A stretch of 64,000 nt of DNA from Caballeronia sp. TF1N1 (lineage in GTDB: Bacteria; Pseudomonadota; Gammaproteobacteria; Burkholderiales; Burkholderiaceae), in NCBI RefSeq assembly GCF_022878925.1, contig NZ_CP084626.1:1364001-1428000 (forward strand), written 5' to 3'. The first letter of the stretch is position 1. Each line of letters opens with the position of its first letter. Shown here one piece after another: positions 43,295 through 53,488 of this stretch. The translations under genes and the position numbers were made by a program. The notes beneath the pieces were generated by a model. The model ran no database searches, was not told where the DNA came from, and saw only the letters and a list, made by a program, of their open reading frames with translations.

Positions 43295-44680
43295 ATGAAC
43301 AAACTGTCATCGCACACGGCTCTACTCTGGATCGTCGCCGTGGGCTTCTTCATGCAGGCGCTGGACACGACCATCGTCAATACGGCGCTGCCGTCCATCG
43401 CCCGCGATCTGCACGCGGCGCCGCTCGCGATGCAGTCCATCGTCGTTGCCTACACGCTCACGATGGCGCTTTTCACGCCTGCTTCGGGCTGGCTCGCCGA
43501 CCGCTTCGGCACGCGGCGCGTGTACTTCGTCGCGATCACGTTGTTCGTGATCGGCTCGCTTGCCTGCGCGAGCGCCCACACGCTCGATCAACTCGTCATG
43601 GCGCGCGTGCTGCAAGGCATCGGCGGGTCGATGTTGCTGCCGATCGGCCGCCTTGCGATTCTTCGCACGATGACGGGCGAAGCCTACGTGTCCGCGCTCG
43701 CGATGATTTCGGTTGCCGGACAGGTCGGCCCTATTCTCGGTCCGACGCTCGGCGGCTGGTTCGTTCAGTCGTTCACGTGGCACTGGATCTTTCTGATCAA
43801 CGTGCCGATCGGCGCGGTCGGCCTTTATGCCGTGCGGCGCTTTCTTCCCGACGACGCCATCAGGAACGCGCCGCCTTTCGATTTCGTCGGTTGCGGGCTC
43901 TTGTCCCTGTGCATGGTGGCGTTTTCGTTGGCGCTGGATAGTCCGGTGCAAACGCACCGCGGGCTCGTGTCGGCGGCGCTGTTCGTCGTGGCCGCCGTCT
44001 CGGCCTTCGCGTATATCCCGTATGCGCGCAGAAAGCGCAATCCGCTCTTTCATCTCGCGCTCTTTCGCGAGCCGAACTTCAGCGTCGGGCTGATCGGCAA
44101 TCTGGTTTGCCGGATCGGGTCGAGCGCGGTGCCGTTCTTGTTGCCGCTTCTCATGCAGCTCGAACTCGGTTACAGCCCGCTGCATTCCGGCTTGATGATG
44201 CTGCCTATCGCGTTCGCGGGCACCTTGTCGAAGCGCTGGATCGCGGGGCTCGTCAAGCGCTACGGCTACGACAATTTTCTGCTGGTGAATACGGCGCTGG
44301 TGGGCGCGTCGATCATCGGCTTTGCGTTGTTTTCGCCGTCGCTGCCGCTCGTCGTGGAGATCGCCATTCTCGCGCTCTTCGGCGCCTGCAATTCGATGCA
44401 GTTCGCGGCGATGAACAGCGTCACGCTCAAGGGCCTTTCCATCAAGGATGCGGGCAGCGGCAACAGCCTCTTCTCGATGGTGCAGATGCTTGCGATCGGG
44501 CTTGGCGTGTCGATCGGCGGGTCGCTCGTGCAGGTGTTCGAGCATCAGTTCGGCTCAGGCGCGATCGGTTTCAGATTGAGTTTCCTGTGCATGGGCGTGG
44601 TGACGTTGCTATCGGGTCTCGTGTTCAGACGGCTCGACAACGCGCCGCGCGCCGCCGCGCCCGCGCCTGCCGCGCGCTGA
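43295..44680 (+). CDS. MFS drug-exporter (DHA2/MdtD-type)
   Basis: A 461-residue transporter with about 14 membrane helices. Motif A is GWLADRFGTRRVYF, and the family signature LDTTIVNTALPSIARDL is near the start; GQVGPILGPTLGGWFVQ corresponds to motif C of exporters. This fits the DHA2 drug:proton antiporters; the substrate is unknown. Divergent from a LysR gene that may regulate it. The C-terminus is Ala/Pro/Arg-rich (RAAAPAPAAR). Confidence 0.88.
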   Translation: MNKLSSHTALLWIVAVGFFMQALDTTIVNTALPSIARDLHAAPLAMQSIVVAYTLTMALFTPASGWLADRFGTRRVYFVAITLFVIGSLACASAHTLDQLVMARVLQGIGGSMLLPIGRLAILRTMTGEAYVSALAMISVAGQVGPILGPTLGGWFVQSFTWHWIFLINVPIGAVGLYAVRRFLPDDAIRNAPPFDFVGCGLLSLCMVAFSLALDSPVQTHRGLVSAALFVVAAVSAFAYIPYARRKRNPLFHLALFREPNFSVGLIGNLVCRIGSSAVPFLLPLLMQLELGYSPLHSGLMMLPIAFAGTLSKRWIAGLVKRYGYDNFLLVNTALVGASIIGFALFSPSLPLVVEIAILALFGACNSMQFAAMNSVTLKGLSIKDAGSGNSLFSMVQMLAIGLGVSIGGSLVQVFEHQFGSGAIGFRLSFLCMGVVTLLSGLVFRRLDNAPRAAAPAPAAR

Positions 44681-44766
44681 TAGCGGCGTGCGTCCGGGTA
44701 GCCCCGAGCGCGCGGCACGCATAAAGACTATCCTGTCGATCGCTATTCAACCTCGGGAGCGCAATC

Positions 44767-45762
44767 GTGCAATATCGCAAATTCGGCAGCACCGGTCTCA
44801 CCGTCTCGCGTCTCACCCTCGGCACGATGACCTTCGGTTTGCAGACGGAGGAAGACGCGTCGTTCGCCATCATGGATCGCGCGGCCGAGGCGGGCGTCAA
44901 TTTCATCGACACCGCCAACGTTTATCCGCTCGGCGCGACGAACGACCTCGCGGGCCGCACCGAGGAAATCGTCGGACGCTGGTTGAAGGGCCGGCGGCAT
45001 CAATACATTCTCGCCACCAAGGCCGTGCACGCGATGGGGCCGCTTACATGGGATCAGGGCGCATCGCGCAAGCATCTGCTCGATGCAATCGATGCGTCGT
45101 TGAAGCGTCTTGGCACCGACTACGTAGATCTCTATCAACTGCATAACGACGATCGCGACACGCCGCTCGACGAGATGCTCGAAGCGCTCGATATCATCGT
45201 GAAAAGCGGCAAGGCACGCTATGTCGGGGTATCGAATTTTCTGGCGTACAGGCTCGCACGTGCGCTAGGTCGCGCCGATGTACTGCGCACCGCCCGCTTC
45301 GTTTCCGTTCAGCCGCGTTATAACCTGCTGTTTCGCCAGATCGAGCGTGAACTGCTGCCGCTGACGGTGGAAGAAGGGCTCGCCGTGATCCCGTATAACC
45401 CGCTCGCGGGTGGCTTGCTGACGGGCAAGCACAAGCACGACGCCGCGCCTTCGGACGGACGCTTTACCGCGACGGTCGGCAAGGCGGGAGAAATGTATCA
45501 GCAGCGCTACTGGCACGAGCGCGAGTTCCAGACCATCGAAAAGCTGAAAGATGTGGCGAAGGAAAACGGCCGGTCGCTTGCGAGCACATCGCTTGCATGG
45601 GTGCTGGCGAATCCGGCGGTGACCTCGGCGATCATCGGTGCAAGCCGCGTCGAACAGCTCGACGAGACGCTCGCGACAGTGGATCAGCCGATCGATGCCG
45701 AGCTCAAGGCGAAGCTCGACGATCTGACGGTGGAGTACCGATGGGGTGACGCGTTGCGTTGA
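44767..45762 (+). CDS. Aldo/keto reductase
   Basis: A 331-residue NADPH-dependent oxidoreductase of the TIM-barrel aldo/keto reductase superfamily. The tetrad is visible: Asp and Tyr in DTANVYPLG, Lys in ATKAVHAM, His in DLYQLHNDD. The substrate is unknown. It starts at GTG 44767 with CGGGAG upstream and the family-like QYRKFGSTGLTVSRLTLGTM. 86 bases follow the MFS gene, so co-transcription is possible. Its stop abuts the stop of rarD. Confidence 0.9.
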   Translation: MQYRKFGSTGLTVSRLTLGTMTFGLQTEEDASFAIMDRAAEAGVNFIDTANVYPLGATNDLAGRTEEIVGRWLKGRRHQYILATKAVHAMGPLTWDQGASRKHLLDAIDASLKRLGTDYVDLYQLHNDDRDTPLDEMLEALDIIVKSGKARYVGVSNFLAYRLARALGRADVLRTARFVSVQPRYNLLFRQIERELLPLTVEEGLAVIPYNPLAGGLLTGKHKHDAAPSDGRFTATVGKAGEMYQQRYWHEREFQTIEKLKDVAKENGRSLASTSLAWVLANPAVTSAIIGASRVEQLDETLATVDQPIDAELKAKLDDLTVEYRWGDALR

Positions 45763-46650
45763 TCACCCTCGCCCCGGCCGCGCCCGATACAAGCCTTCGA
45801 GCGAATAAATCGCCAACGCCGCCCAGATCGCGCCATAGCCGATCAGACGGTCATGCCCGAACGCCTCCTGATAAATCACCACGCCGATGAGCAACTGCAG
45901 CGTCGGCGTGATGTACTGAATCAGGCCGAGCATCGACAAGGGAATGCGCCGCGCGCCGGCCGCGAACAGCAGCAACGGCACGGCGGTGATCGGCCCGGCC
46001 GCCGCGAGAAGCACCTCGATGCCCACGGACGCATCCAGGAAACCGCTATGTCCGTTCGCGCCGAGCACGAATAAATAAAGCAGCGCGACAGGACACAGCA
46101 ACATGGTTTCGAGCGTGAGCCCTTCGAGTGCGCCGAGCTTCGCCGTCTTGCGCAACAATCCGTAGCCGCCGAAAGTCAACGCGAGCGCGAGACTGATCCA
46201 GGGCGGCGCGCCGTTCACCCAGGTGAGCCACAGCACGCCGAGCGCGGCGATGACAACGGAGAACCACTGCATCGGCCGTAACCGCTCGTGCAGGAAGGCC
46301 ATTCCGAACAGCACGTTGACGAGCGGATTGATGAAGTAGCCAAGACTTGCCTCGACGATTCGCCCATCGTTTACCGCCCAGATGTAAATGCCCCAGTTCG
46401 TCGATAGCAACACGGCGCTCGCCGCGAAGCGCGCAAGCAGACGTTTGTCGCGCAGCACCGGGCCGAGCCAGCGCCACTGACGCCGCACCGTCAGGACGAT
46501 GAAGAGGAAGATCATCGACCAGGCCATGCGGTGCGCAAGCATCTCTAGCGCGCTAATCGAATGCAACGCCTTGAAGTAGATCGGAAAAAGGCCCCAAAGC
46601 GCGAAGGCCGCGAATGCGTAGACGACACCAGGATTCATTGTTCGATACAT
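45763..46650 (-). CDS. rarD: RarD, EamA/DMT-family transporter
   Basis: A 295-residue membrane protein with ten helices. The N-terminal GVVYAFAAFALWGLFPIYFK and TNWGIYIWAVNDGRIVEASL are RarD signatures, and the length matches the family. RarD-type proteins are linked to chloramphenicol sensitivity in older annotation but the substrate is not established. ATG 46650 (MYRTMNPG) and 46638 (MNPG) are both plausible starts. Convergent with the aldo/keto reductase, with no gap between stops. Confidence 0.87.
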   Translation of the reverse strand: MYRTMNPGVVYAFAAFALWGLFPIYFKALHSISALEMLAHRMAWSMIFLFIVLTVRRQWRWLGPVLRDKRLLARFAASAVLLSTNWGIYIWAVNDGRIVEASLGYFINPLVNVLFGMAFLHERLRPMQWFSVVIAALGVLWLTWVNGAPPWISLALALTFGGYGLLRKTAKLGALEGLTLETMLLCPVALLYLFVLGANGHSGFLDASVGIEVLLAAAGPITAVPLLLFAAGARRIPLSMLGLIQYITPTLQLLIGVVIYQEAFGHDRLIGYGAIWAALAIYSLEGLYRARPGRG

Positions 46651-46896
46651 AAAGCGCACCGTGGCACGCACGTGGAACGCGCATTGCTCTTGTATCCGGC
46701 TCGATTGAAACCGGAAGCGGTCCGCAAGGAATGAAAGCCGGATTTTAGTCGAGCGCGGTGTCAATGGTTGAACGCTGACCGAACCGCCGGTCGAAACAGC
46801 GCTCCAATGCAGTGCATGAATGACGTCGGCAGCCGCGTGCTAGCATGCGCGAACTCGAGCGGCGCTGCCCGCTCCCCTTCCGCTTAACCGGTCCCA

Positions 46897-47955
46897 ATGA
46901 ATAATCAGTCCGTCCATCAAAGCTTCTTTCATATCCTGTTGTTCGTCGTCACCCTCGCGCTTGCGTGGGTGCTCCTGCCCTTTTTCGGCGCGATCTTCTG
47001 GGGCGCGATTCTCGCTATCCTGTTTCAGCCAATGCAGCGCTGGCTCACCGTGCGCTTCGGCAAGCGGCGCAACCTCGCCGCGCTGACGACGTTGGCTGCG
47101 GCGATTCTCATCGTCATCATCCCGTTGGCCGTGGTGGCCGTGACGCTCGTGCAGGAAATCGCGCTTGTCTACGCGCGCATCAAGAGCGGCGACCTGAATT
47201 TCGGAGTGTACTTTCAGCACGTGCTGCATGCGCTGCCGACTTCGGTGCAGCAGATGCTCGGGCGCTACGGTCTCGACGATATCCCTGGCATCCAGCGTCG
47301 ACTCATGGAAGGCGCGGCGCAGATCAGCCAGTTCGCGGCGGCGCAGGCGTTGTCCATTGGCCAGAACACGTTCCAGTTCGTCGTGAGCTTCGGCGTCATG
47401 CTGTATCTGGTGTTTTTCCTGCTGCGCGATGGCGGCGAGATCGGCCGGCGCATCCGTCGCGCCTTGCCGCTCGATCCGGCGCCTAAGCAGCATCTGATCG
47501 CGAAGTTCACTACCGTCGTGCGTGCGACGGTCAAGGGCAATATCGCGGTCGCCGCCGCGCAGGGTTTGCTGGGCGGGCTCATCTTCTGGATTCTCGGGAT
47601 CAACGGCTCGCTCTTGTGGGGCGTGCTGATGGCGTTTCTCTCGCTCCTGCCCGCGGTCGGCGCGGCGCTGGTCTGGGCGCCTGCGGCGATCTACTTCTTC
47701 GCGACCGGCCAGATCTGGCAAGGGCTCGTGCTGGTTGGATTTTGCGTGGTCGTGATCGGTCTCGTGGATAACGTCCTGCGCCCGATTCTCGTCGGCAAGG
47801 ACACGAAGATGCCTGACTGGGTCGTGCTCATTTCGACGCTCGGCGGCATGGCGCTTTTCGGCATCAACGGCTTCGTGATCGGGCCGCTGGTTGCGGCGCT
47901 CTTCATGGCAAGCTGGGACATTTTCACGCAAGACGAGGAAGGCAAGGAAATCTGA
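46897..47955 (+). CDS. AI-2E-family transporter (PerM/TqsA-like)
   Basis: A 352-residue membrane protein with the typical layout: two N-terminal helices, a soluble helical middle (about 75-150), then five to six helices. Blocks GAIFWGAILAILFQPMQRWL and NGSLLWGVLMAFLSLLPAVG are family signatures, as is DNVLRPILVGK near the end. Members export autoinducer-2, sodium or other small molecules; this one is unassigned. Followed 21 bases later by a bidirectional terminator shared with the spoVR gene. Confidence 0.88.
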   Translation: MNNQSVHQSFFHILLFVVTLALAWVLLPFFGAIFWGAILAILFQPMQRWLTVRFGKRRNLAALTTLAAAILIVIIPLAVVAVTLVQEIALVYARIKSGDLNFGVYFQHVLHALPTSVQQMLGRYGLDDIPGIQRRLMEGAAQISQFAAAQALSIGQNTFQFVVSFGVMLYLVFFLLRDGGEIGRRIRRALPLDPAPKQHLIAKFTTVVRATVKGNIAVAAAQGLLGGLIFWILGINGSLLWGVLMAFLSLLPAVGAALVWAPAAIYFFATGQIWQGLVLVGFCVVVIGLVDNVLRPILVGKDTKMPDWVVLISTLGGMALFGINGFVIGPLVAALFMASWDIFTQDEEGKEI

Positions 47956-47976
47956 AGCCTGCTTCGGACAAGAAAA

Positions 47977-48006
47977 AAACGGCTCCGCGAGGAGCCGTTT
48001 TTCTTT
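47977..48006. terminator. Bidirectional rho-independent terminator
   Basis: AAACGGCTCC (47977-47986), loop GCGA, GGAGCCGTTT (47991-48000) then TTCTTT; A-run on the left side serves the minus strand. It separates the AI-2E and spoVR genes. Confidence 0.95.
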
Positions 48007-48017
48007 AAAGCTACCGA

Positions 48018-49700
48018 TCAGCGCGCGTGATTCGGCGGCGTGTACCGACAGTCGAAGCGCTTTCTCACCGTGCCATTTTCATCGACGCTCTCCAGATAAA
48101 CGTCGAACTGCCACAAGCGCGCCATGTGCTTGAGCACTTCGTCGCTGTCGTTCGACAGATGCCGGTTGTCCGTCATGAAGTGGCGCAGCGTGAGGCTGCG
48201 GTCGCCGCGCGTGTTCACCGAATAGACCTGAATGTTCGGCTCGCGATGATGTATGTCGTATTGACGCGACAACGCCTGCCGCACATAGCGATACCCGCTG
48301 CCGTCGTGAATGGCCGAGACTTCGAGCGAATCGCGCATGTCGTCGTCGAGAATCGAGAAGAGGCGCATTTCCCGGATCAGATGCGGCGACAAATACTGCG
48401 CGATGAAGCTTTCGTCCTTGAAGTTGCGCATGGCGTAGTGCAGCGATTCGAGCCAGTCGCTGCCCGCGAGTTCGGGGAACCACTCGCGATCTTCATCCGT
48501 CGGGTTTTCGCAAATGCGGCGAATGTCGCTCATCATCGAAAAGCCGAGCGCGTACGGATTGATCCCGCTGTAATACGGCTTCGTCACGGGCGGCTGATAC
48601 ACCACGTTGCTGTGCGAATGCAGGAACTCCATCATGAAGCCGTCTTCGAGCCGGCCTTCGTTATAGAGCGTGTTGAGCAGCGTGTAGTGCCAGAACGTGG
48701 CCCAGCCTTCGTTCATTACCTGCGTCTGCCGCTGCGGATAAAAATACTGCCCGACCTTGCGCACGATACGAATGACTTCGCGCTCCCACGGTTCGAGCAG
48801 CGGCGCGTTCTTTTCCGCGAAGTACAGCAAGTTTTCCTGCGGCTCCGGCGGATAACGGCTTTCGATTTCCTCGGCTGACTGTGCCTTGCGATTCGGCAAG
48901 GTGCGCCAGAGTTCGTTGACTTGCGACTGCAGATATTGCTCGCGTTCACGCCGCATCGCGGCTTCCTTCGCAAGCGAAAGTTTCTGCGGGCGCTTGTAGC
49001 GATCCACGCCGTAATTCATCAACGCATGGCAGGAATCGAGCAGTTCTTCGACGCGATCCAGCCCGAAGCGCTCCTCGCATTCGGCGATGTAATTCTTCGC
49101 ATACACGAGATAGTCGATGATCGCGTGCGCGTCGGTCCAAAGCCGAAAGAGGTAATTGCCCTTGAAGAAGGAGTTGTGCCCGTAGGCCGCGTGCGCGATG
49201 ACGAGCGCCTGCATCGTCATCGTGTTCTCTTCCATGAGGTACGCAATGCATGGGTTCGAATTGATGACGATCTCATACGCGAGACCCATCTGCCCGCGCC
49301 GATAGCTCTTCTCGGTCGACAAGAAGTGCTTGCCGAAGGACCAGTGCCGATAATTCACCGGCATGCCGACGGAGGCATAAGCATCCATCATCTGTTCGGC
49401 GCTGATGATTTCGAGCTGAATGGGATAGACGTCGAGCCCGTATCGGTTGGCGACGCGCGATATCTCGGCGTCGTATTCCTCGATCATCTCGACGGTCCAG
49501 TCGGACGGGCACGGCAGCGGCCGCTTTTCTGCAACATTCATCCTGCCTTCCTTGTGCGTCTCCTCGGACGCCTTGTCTTCGACTACTTCCTTGTCTGCTT
49601 CCTTCCCTTCTTCCAGTTCCAACGTCGATGCAACCGCACGATCGTCCGTGCCATCCGGTTGAGCCTTGCGCGCTTCCTTCTGCACATTCCGTTTCGTCAT
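48018..49700 (-). CDS. SpoVR-family protein (YcgB-like)
   Basis: A 560-residue cytoplasmic protein, last of the PrkA-YeaH-SpoVR module. Signatures: WSFGKHFLSTEKSYRRGQMG, VIAHAAYGHNSFFKGNYLF and VMNEGWATFWHYTLLNTLY with its conserved His/Glu-type residues, suggesting a zinc-peptidase-like site. The N-terminal 60 residues are charged and low complexity (LELEEGKEADKEVVEDKASE); Met53 (MNVAEKRPLPC) is a possible true start. Its ATG overlaps the yeaH stop (ATGA). Role: stationary-phase and nitrogen-stress response in relatives; biochemistry unknown. Confidence 0.92.
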   Translation of the reverse strand: MTKRNVQKEARKAQPDGTDDRAVASTLELEEGKEADKEVVEDKASEETHKEGRMNVAEKRPLPCPSDWTVEMIEEYDAEISRVANRYGLDVYPIQLEIISAEQMMDAYASVGMPVNYRHWSFGKHFLSTEKSYRRGQMGLAYEIVINSNPCIAYLMEENTMTMQALVIAHAAYGHNSFFKGNYLFRLWTDAHAIIDYLVYAKNYIAECEERFGLDRVEELLDSCHALMNYGVDRYKRPQKLSLAKEAAMRREREQYLQSQVNELWRTLPNRKAQSAEEIESRYPPEPQENLLYFAEKNAPLLEPWEREVIRIVRKVGQYFYPQRQTQVMNEGWATFWHYTLLNTLYNEGRLEDGFMMEFLHSHSNVVYQPPVTKPYYSGINPYALGFSMMSDIRRICENPTDEDREWFPELAGSDWLESLHYAMRNFKDESFIAQYLSPHLIREMRLFSILDDDMRDSLEVSAIHDGSGYRYVRQALSRQYDIHHREPNIQVYSVNTRGDRSLTLRHFMTDNRHLSNDSDEVLKHMARLWQFDVYLESVDENGTVRKRFDCRYTPPNHAR

Positions 49701-50962
49701 GCAGCCGCCTGTTGCTTTTCGAAGAGTTCGCGGAACACGGGGTAGATGTCCGCGGCGGAGTCCACCTTCTTCATGGCCAGTTCAGGCGCGCCGAGCGCAA
49801 GTTGCGCATATTCCACCCACAGATTTTGCTCTTCTGGCGCAACTTGAATATAGGCGAAATAACGTACCTTCGGCAGGATGTCGTCCGAAAGGAGCTTGCG
49901 GCACTTGGGGGAATCGTCGGTCCAGTTGTCGCCGTCCGATGCTTGCGCGCCGTAAATGTTCCATTCGGTCGGCGAATAACGCTCGTCCATGATCTTCTTC
50001 ATGAGTTCGAGCGCGCTCGACACCACGGTGCCGCCGCTTTCGGTCGAATGGAAGAAAGTGTCTTCGTCCACTTCCTCGGCTCGCGTGTGATGGCGGATGA
50101 ACACCACTTCGATTTTCTCGTAGTTCCGCTGCAGGAACAGGTAAAGGAGAATGAAGAAGCGCTTGGACAAGTCCTTGCGCTGCTCGTCCATGGAGCCGGA
50201 AACGTCCATCAGACAGAACATGACCGCCTTGCTCGACGGTGTGGGCTGCTTGACGCGATTCACATATCGCAGATCGAATGGGTCGATGAACGGGATACGC
50301 GTGATCCGGCCCTGCAGGATCACGATATCCGCTTCCAACCGCGCGATGTCTTCGGGATCGGCGTTATCGCTCTTGAGTGCTTCGAGCTGACGTTCCATCT
50401 CGCGCAGTTGCGCGGTGAGCGGCATGCCGAGCGCGATACGCCGCCCGAGCGCGCTCCTCAGCGAACGCACCACGTCGATGTTGTTCGGCGTACCTTCCGC
50501 CGCCCAGCCCGCACGCACGTTCTTCCACGTGGGCACCGCGAGCAATTGCGTCTTCACGAGACGCGGCAGTTCGAGATCGTCAAAGAAGTACTGCATGAAT
50601 TCTTCGCGCGACAGTTCGAACACGAAGTCGTCCTGGCCCTCGCCTTCGTTGCTCGCGCTTTTGCCGCCGCCGCCCGAACCGCCTTGCGGACGCGGAATCT
50701 TGTCGCCGCGAATATAGTCGGCGTTGCCCGGATGAACATACTCGCGCTTGCCGCCCGGTCCATGACGGAACGAGGGCTCGGCGATATCCTTCTTGGGGAT
50801 GGTGATGCTCTGAGTGCTCTGAATATCCTTGATGCTGCGATCGCGCACTGCGTCCGAAACCGCGCGGCGAATGTAGTTCTTGACGCGTCGCAGAAAGCGC
50901 TCACGATTGGCGATGCTCTTGTTCTTACCAGCTAACCTGCGGTCGATGATCTGGTGCAGCAC
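49697..50962 (-). CDS. yeaH: YeaH, DUF444/VWA-domain protein
   Basis: A 421-residue protein with a C-terminal von Willebrand A fold. The metal-ion site DVSGS at 253-257 is intact. A Gly-rich stretch (PRPQGGSGGGGKSASNEGEG) joins the halves. The start MLHQIIDRRLAGKNKSIANR and FRHGPGGKREYVHPGN are family blocks. It works with the kinase PrkA (YeaG) and SpoVR in stress survival in enterics and Bacillus; the exact function is not known. It is 184 bases after prkA and overlaps spoVR by four bases. Confidence 0.93.
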   Translation of the reverse strand: MLHQIIDRRLAGKNKSIANRERFLRRVKNYIRRAVSDAVRDRSIKDIQSTQSITIPKKDIAEPSFRHGPGGKREYVHPGNADYIRGDKIPRPQGGSGGGGKSASNEGEGQDDFVFELSREEFMQYFFDDLELPRLVKTQLLAVPTWKNVRAGWAAEGTPNNIDVVRSLRSALGRRIALGMPLTAQLREMERQLEALKSDNADPEDIARLEADIVILQGRITRIPFIDPFDLRYVNRVKQPTPSSKAVMFCLMDVSGSMDEQRKDLSKRFFILLYLFLQRNYEKIEVVFIRHHTRAEEVDEDTFFHSTESGGTVVSSALELMKKIMDERYSPTEWNIYGAQASDGDNWTDDSPKCRKLLSDDILPKVRYFAYIQVAPEEQNLWVEYAQLALGAPELAMKKVDSAADIYPVFRELFEKQQAAA

Positions 50963-51146
50963 ATTCAGTCTCCCGCGTTGATGGCGAGGATGCGAGGCGC
51001 TGCGCGAGCCTTGGGCGTGCCGCGAAGGGCATGCCAGCGTCTCTCTCTCGCAAAGTGCCCGCTTTGCCGCTCAGGAAGTCACACCTTGCGGCGCAAACTT
51101 CGGTCCCGAGCGGCGCGGACCTACATTACAGCATGCTGCGTCCTGC

Positions 51147-53069
51147 TTACGACGACTTGCGCACGCGCAGATACCAGTCGCAGAGCAGCCGGACCTGCTT
51201 CGGCGTGTAGCCCTTCGCGACCATGCGATTGACGAAGTCTTCATGCTTGCGTTGCTCTTCGGCCGAACCTTTCGCATTGAACGAAATGACCGGCAGAAGT
51301 TCTTCGGTGTTCGAGAACATTTTCTTCTCGATCACCACCCGCAGCTTCTCATAACTGATCCACGCCGGGTTCTTGCCGCCATTGGCCGCCCGCGCACGCA
51401 ACACGAAGTTCACGATCTCGTTGCGGAAATCCTTCGGGTTGCTGATGCCTGCCGGCTTTTCGATCTTTTCCAGTTCCGCATTGAGCGAGGCACGGTCGAA
51501 ACTTTCACCGGTATCGTGATCGCGGAACTCCTGGTCCTGAATCCAGAAGTCGGCATACGTCACGTAACGGTCGAAGATGTTCTGCCCATACTCCGAATAC
51601 GATTCCAGATAAGCAGTCTGAATTTCCTTGCCGATGAATTCAGCGTAGCGCGAAGCCAGCACGTCCTTGATGAACGACAGATACTTCTGCTCCGTCTCCG
51701 GCGGAAACTGTTCGCGCTCGATCTGCTGTTCAAGCACGTACATGAGATGCACCGGATTCGCCGCGACTTCCGACGAGTCGAAGTTGAAGACGCGCGACAA
51801 GATCTTGAACGCGAAGCGCGTGGACACGCCTGTCATGCCTTCGTCCACACCGGCAAAGTCGCGGTACTCCTGATACGACTTCGCCTTCGGGTCCGTGTCC
51901 TTGAGGTTCTCGCCGTCGTACACCTGCATCTTCGAAAAGAGGCTGGAGTTTTCAGGTTCAGCCAAGCGCGTGAGCACGGCCATCTGCGCCATCATCTTGA
52001 GCGTGCCTGGCGCGCATACCGCTTCGGCCAGCGACGAGTTACGCAGAAGCTTTTCGTAGATCTTGACCTCTTCGCCGTAGCGCAGGCAATACGGCACCTT
52101 CACGACGAAAATACGATCGAGCAGTGCCTCGTTGTTCTTGTTATTGCGGAACGCCTTCCATTCCGACTCGTTCGAGTGAGCGAGAATCACGCCGTCGAAA
52201 GGGATCGCGCCGAAGCCTTCCGTGCCCTTGAAGTTGCCTTCCTGCGTAGCGGTCAACAACGGGTGCAACACCTTGATCGGCGCCTTGAACATTTCGACGA
52301 ATTCGAGCATGCCCTGATTGGCGAGGCACAGGCCACCCGAATAGCTGTATGCGTCCGCGTCGTCTTGCGAATAGGTTTCGAGCTTGCGGATATCCACCTT
52401 GCCGACGAGCGAGGAGATGTCCTGATTGTTCTCGTCGCCAGGCTCGGTCTTGGCAATGCCGATCTGACGAAGAATGGAAGGATAGCGACGCACCACGCGG
52501 AACTTGCGGATGTCGCCGTTGTACTCGTGCAGGCGCTTCACGGCCCACGGAGACAAAATGCTCTTGAGATAGCGGCGCGGAATGCCGTATTGCTCCTCAA
52601 GCACGGGACCATCTTCGTCGTAATCGAAGAGGCCAAGCGGTGATTCGTTGACGGGCGAGCCCTTGATCGAATAGAACGGGACGCGCTCGGCAAGCTGCTT
52701 CAAACGTTCGGCGATCGACGACTTGCCGCCGCCCACCGGACCCAGCAGATACAGGATCTGCTTCTTCTCTTCCAGACCCTGCGCCGCGTGCCGGAAATAC
52801 GACACGACGTTCTCGATCACTTCCTCCATTCCGTAGAACTCACGGAATGCCGGATACACCTTGATGACCTTGTTCGCAAACACACGCGAAAGCCGCGGGT
52901 CGAGTCTCGTGTCGACGAACTCGGGTTCCCCGATGGCCGTCAACATACGTTCGCCCGCTGTTGCATATGTGGCAGGATCTTCCTTGCAGAGCGCGAGATA
53001 CTCTTCGAGCGAGAATTCCTCCTCGCGGGTTTTTTCGAAGCGGGTCGCGAAACTGCTGTAGATATCCAT
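51147..53069 (-). CDS. prkA: PrkA (YeaG) serine protein kinase / AAA+ protein
   Basis: A 640-residue protein of the PrkA family: an AAA+ ATPase module with Walker A GPVGGGKSS at 110-118 and Walker B near FDGVILAHSNESE, followed by a C-terminal PrkA kinase-like domain (QVYDGENLKDTDPKAKSYQE onward). It regulates stationary-phase and stress responses in E. coli and sporulation in Bacillus. AGGAGG lies 5 bases before ATG 53069. It heads the three-gene module. Length matches the family exactly. Confidence 0.95.
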   Translation of the reverse strand: MDIYSSFATRFEKTREEEFSLEEYLALCKEDPATYATAGERMLTAIGEPEFVDTRLDPRLSRVFANKVIKVYPAFREFYGMEEVIENVVSYFRHAAQGLEEKKQILYLLGPVGGGKSSIAERLKQLAERVPFYSIKGSPVNESPLGLFDYDEDGPVLEEQYGIPRRYLKSILSPWAVKRLHEYNGDIRKFRVVRRYPSILRQIGIAKTEPGDENNQDISSLVGKVDIRKLETYSQDDADAYSYSGGLCLANQGMLEFVEMFKAPIKVLHPLLTATQEGNFKGTEGFGAIPFDGVILAHSNESEWKAFRNNKNNEALLDRIFVVKVPYCLRYGEEVKIYEKLLRNSSLAEAVCAPGTLKMMAQMAVLTRLAEPENSSLFSKMQVYDGENLKDTDPKAKSYQEYRDFAGVDEGMTGVSTRFAFKILSRVFNFDSSEVAANPVHLMYVLEQQIEREQFPPETEQKYLSFIKDVLASRYAEFIGKEIQTAYLESYSEYGQNIFDRYVTYADFWIQDQEFRDHDTGESFDRASLNAELEKIEKPAGISNPKDFRNEIVNFVLRARAANGGKNPAWISYEKLRVVIEKKMFSNTEELLPVISFNAKGSAEEQRKHEDFVNRMVAKGYTPKQVRLLCDWYLRVRKSS

Positions 53070-53488
53070 GCTACCTCCTCGCCGAAGTCAGAAAGCTATG
53101 CCGTGCGCAACGCGCGTAATCGAAACGACATCGCTTGAATTCATCCTAAACCCTTTCGAATTTTTTTTCACGCACTTGCGAAGCTATCCATCTGAGAAGA
53201 AGTGCTAGCTACACGAATTATTTTCGGTGCCCTACAATCCTCATCCCAATCTCCTCTTTTGCACATGGTCTTGCGCGGCGTTCTCGCCGCCTGTACGCAT
53301 GACCGCGCTTTTGTCACTCTCACCCTGCCTTCATCCGCCAGCATCGTTGGGCGCCGCACGCTGTTGTTTCCATCTCATGACCCATACGTGCGCGCATGCA
53401 TGTCAGATGCAATAACGCGGCTGTCTTGACAATAACCGCGTGTGGCGTGTGGACTCTATGAACGCGTGGTGCGACGTGACATGAAGCG
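53070..53488. other. 419-base intergenic region upstream of prkA
   Basis: No supported gene. The prkA-proximal part is A+T-rich (a run of eight T at 53162-53169), likely the promoter. ACGCGG...CCGCGT (53414-53440) is a weak inverted repeat after the hydratase gene. No sigma-54 or other special promoter was recognised by eye. Confidence 0.45.

Noticed and set aside
43322..44545. 407-codon minus-strand frame opposite the MFS gene
   Set aside because: Composition dominated by Arg, Glu and His with no membrane helices or domains; the plus strand is a clear MFS exporter.
53203..53429. Small frame upstream of prkA
   Set aside because: No ribosome site, no hydrophobic or domain pattern, and it lies in the likely promoter region.
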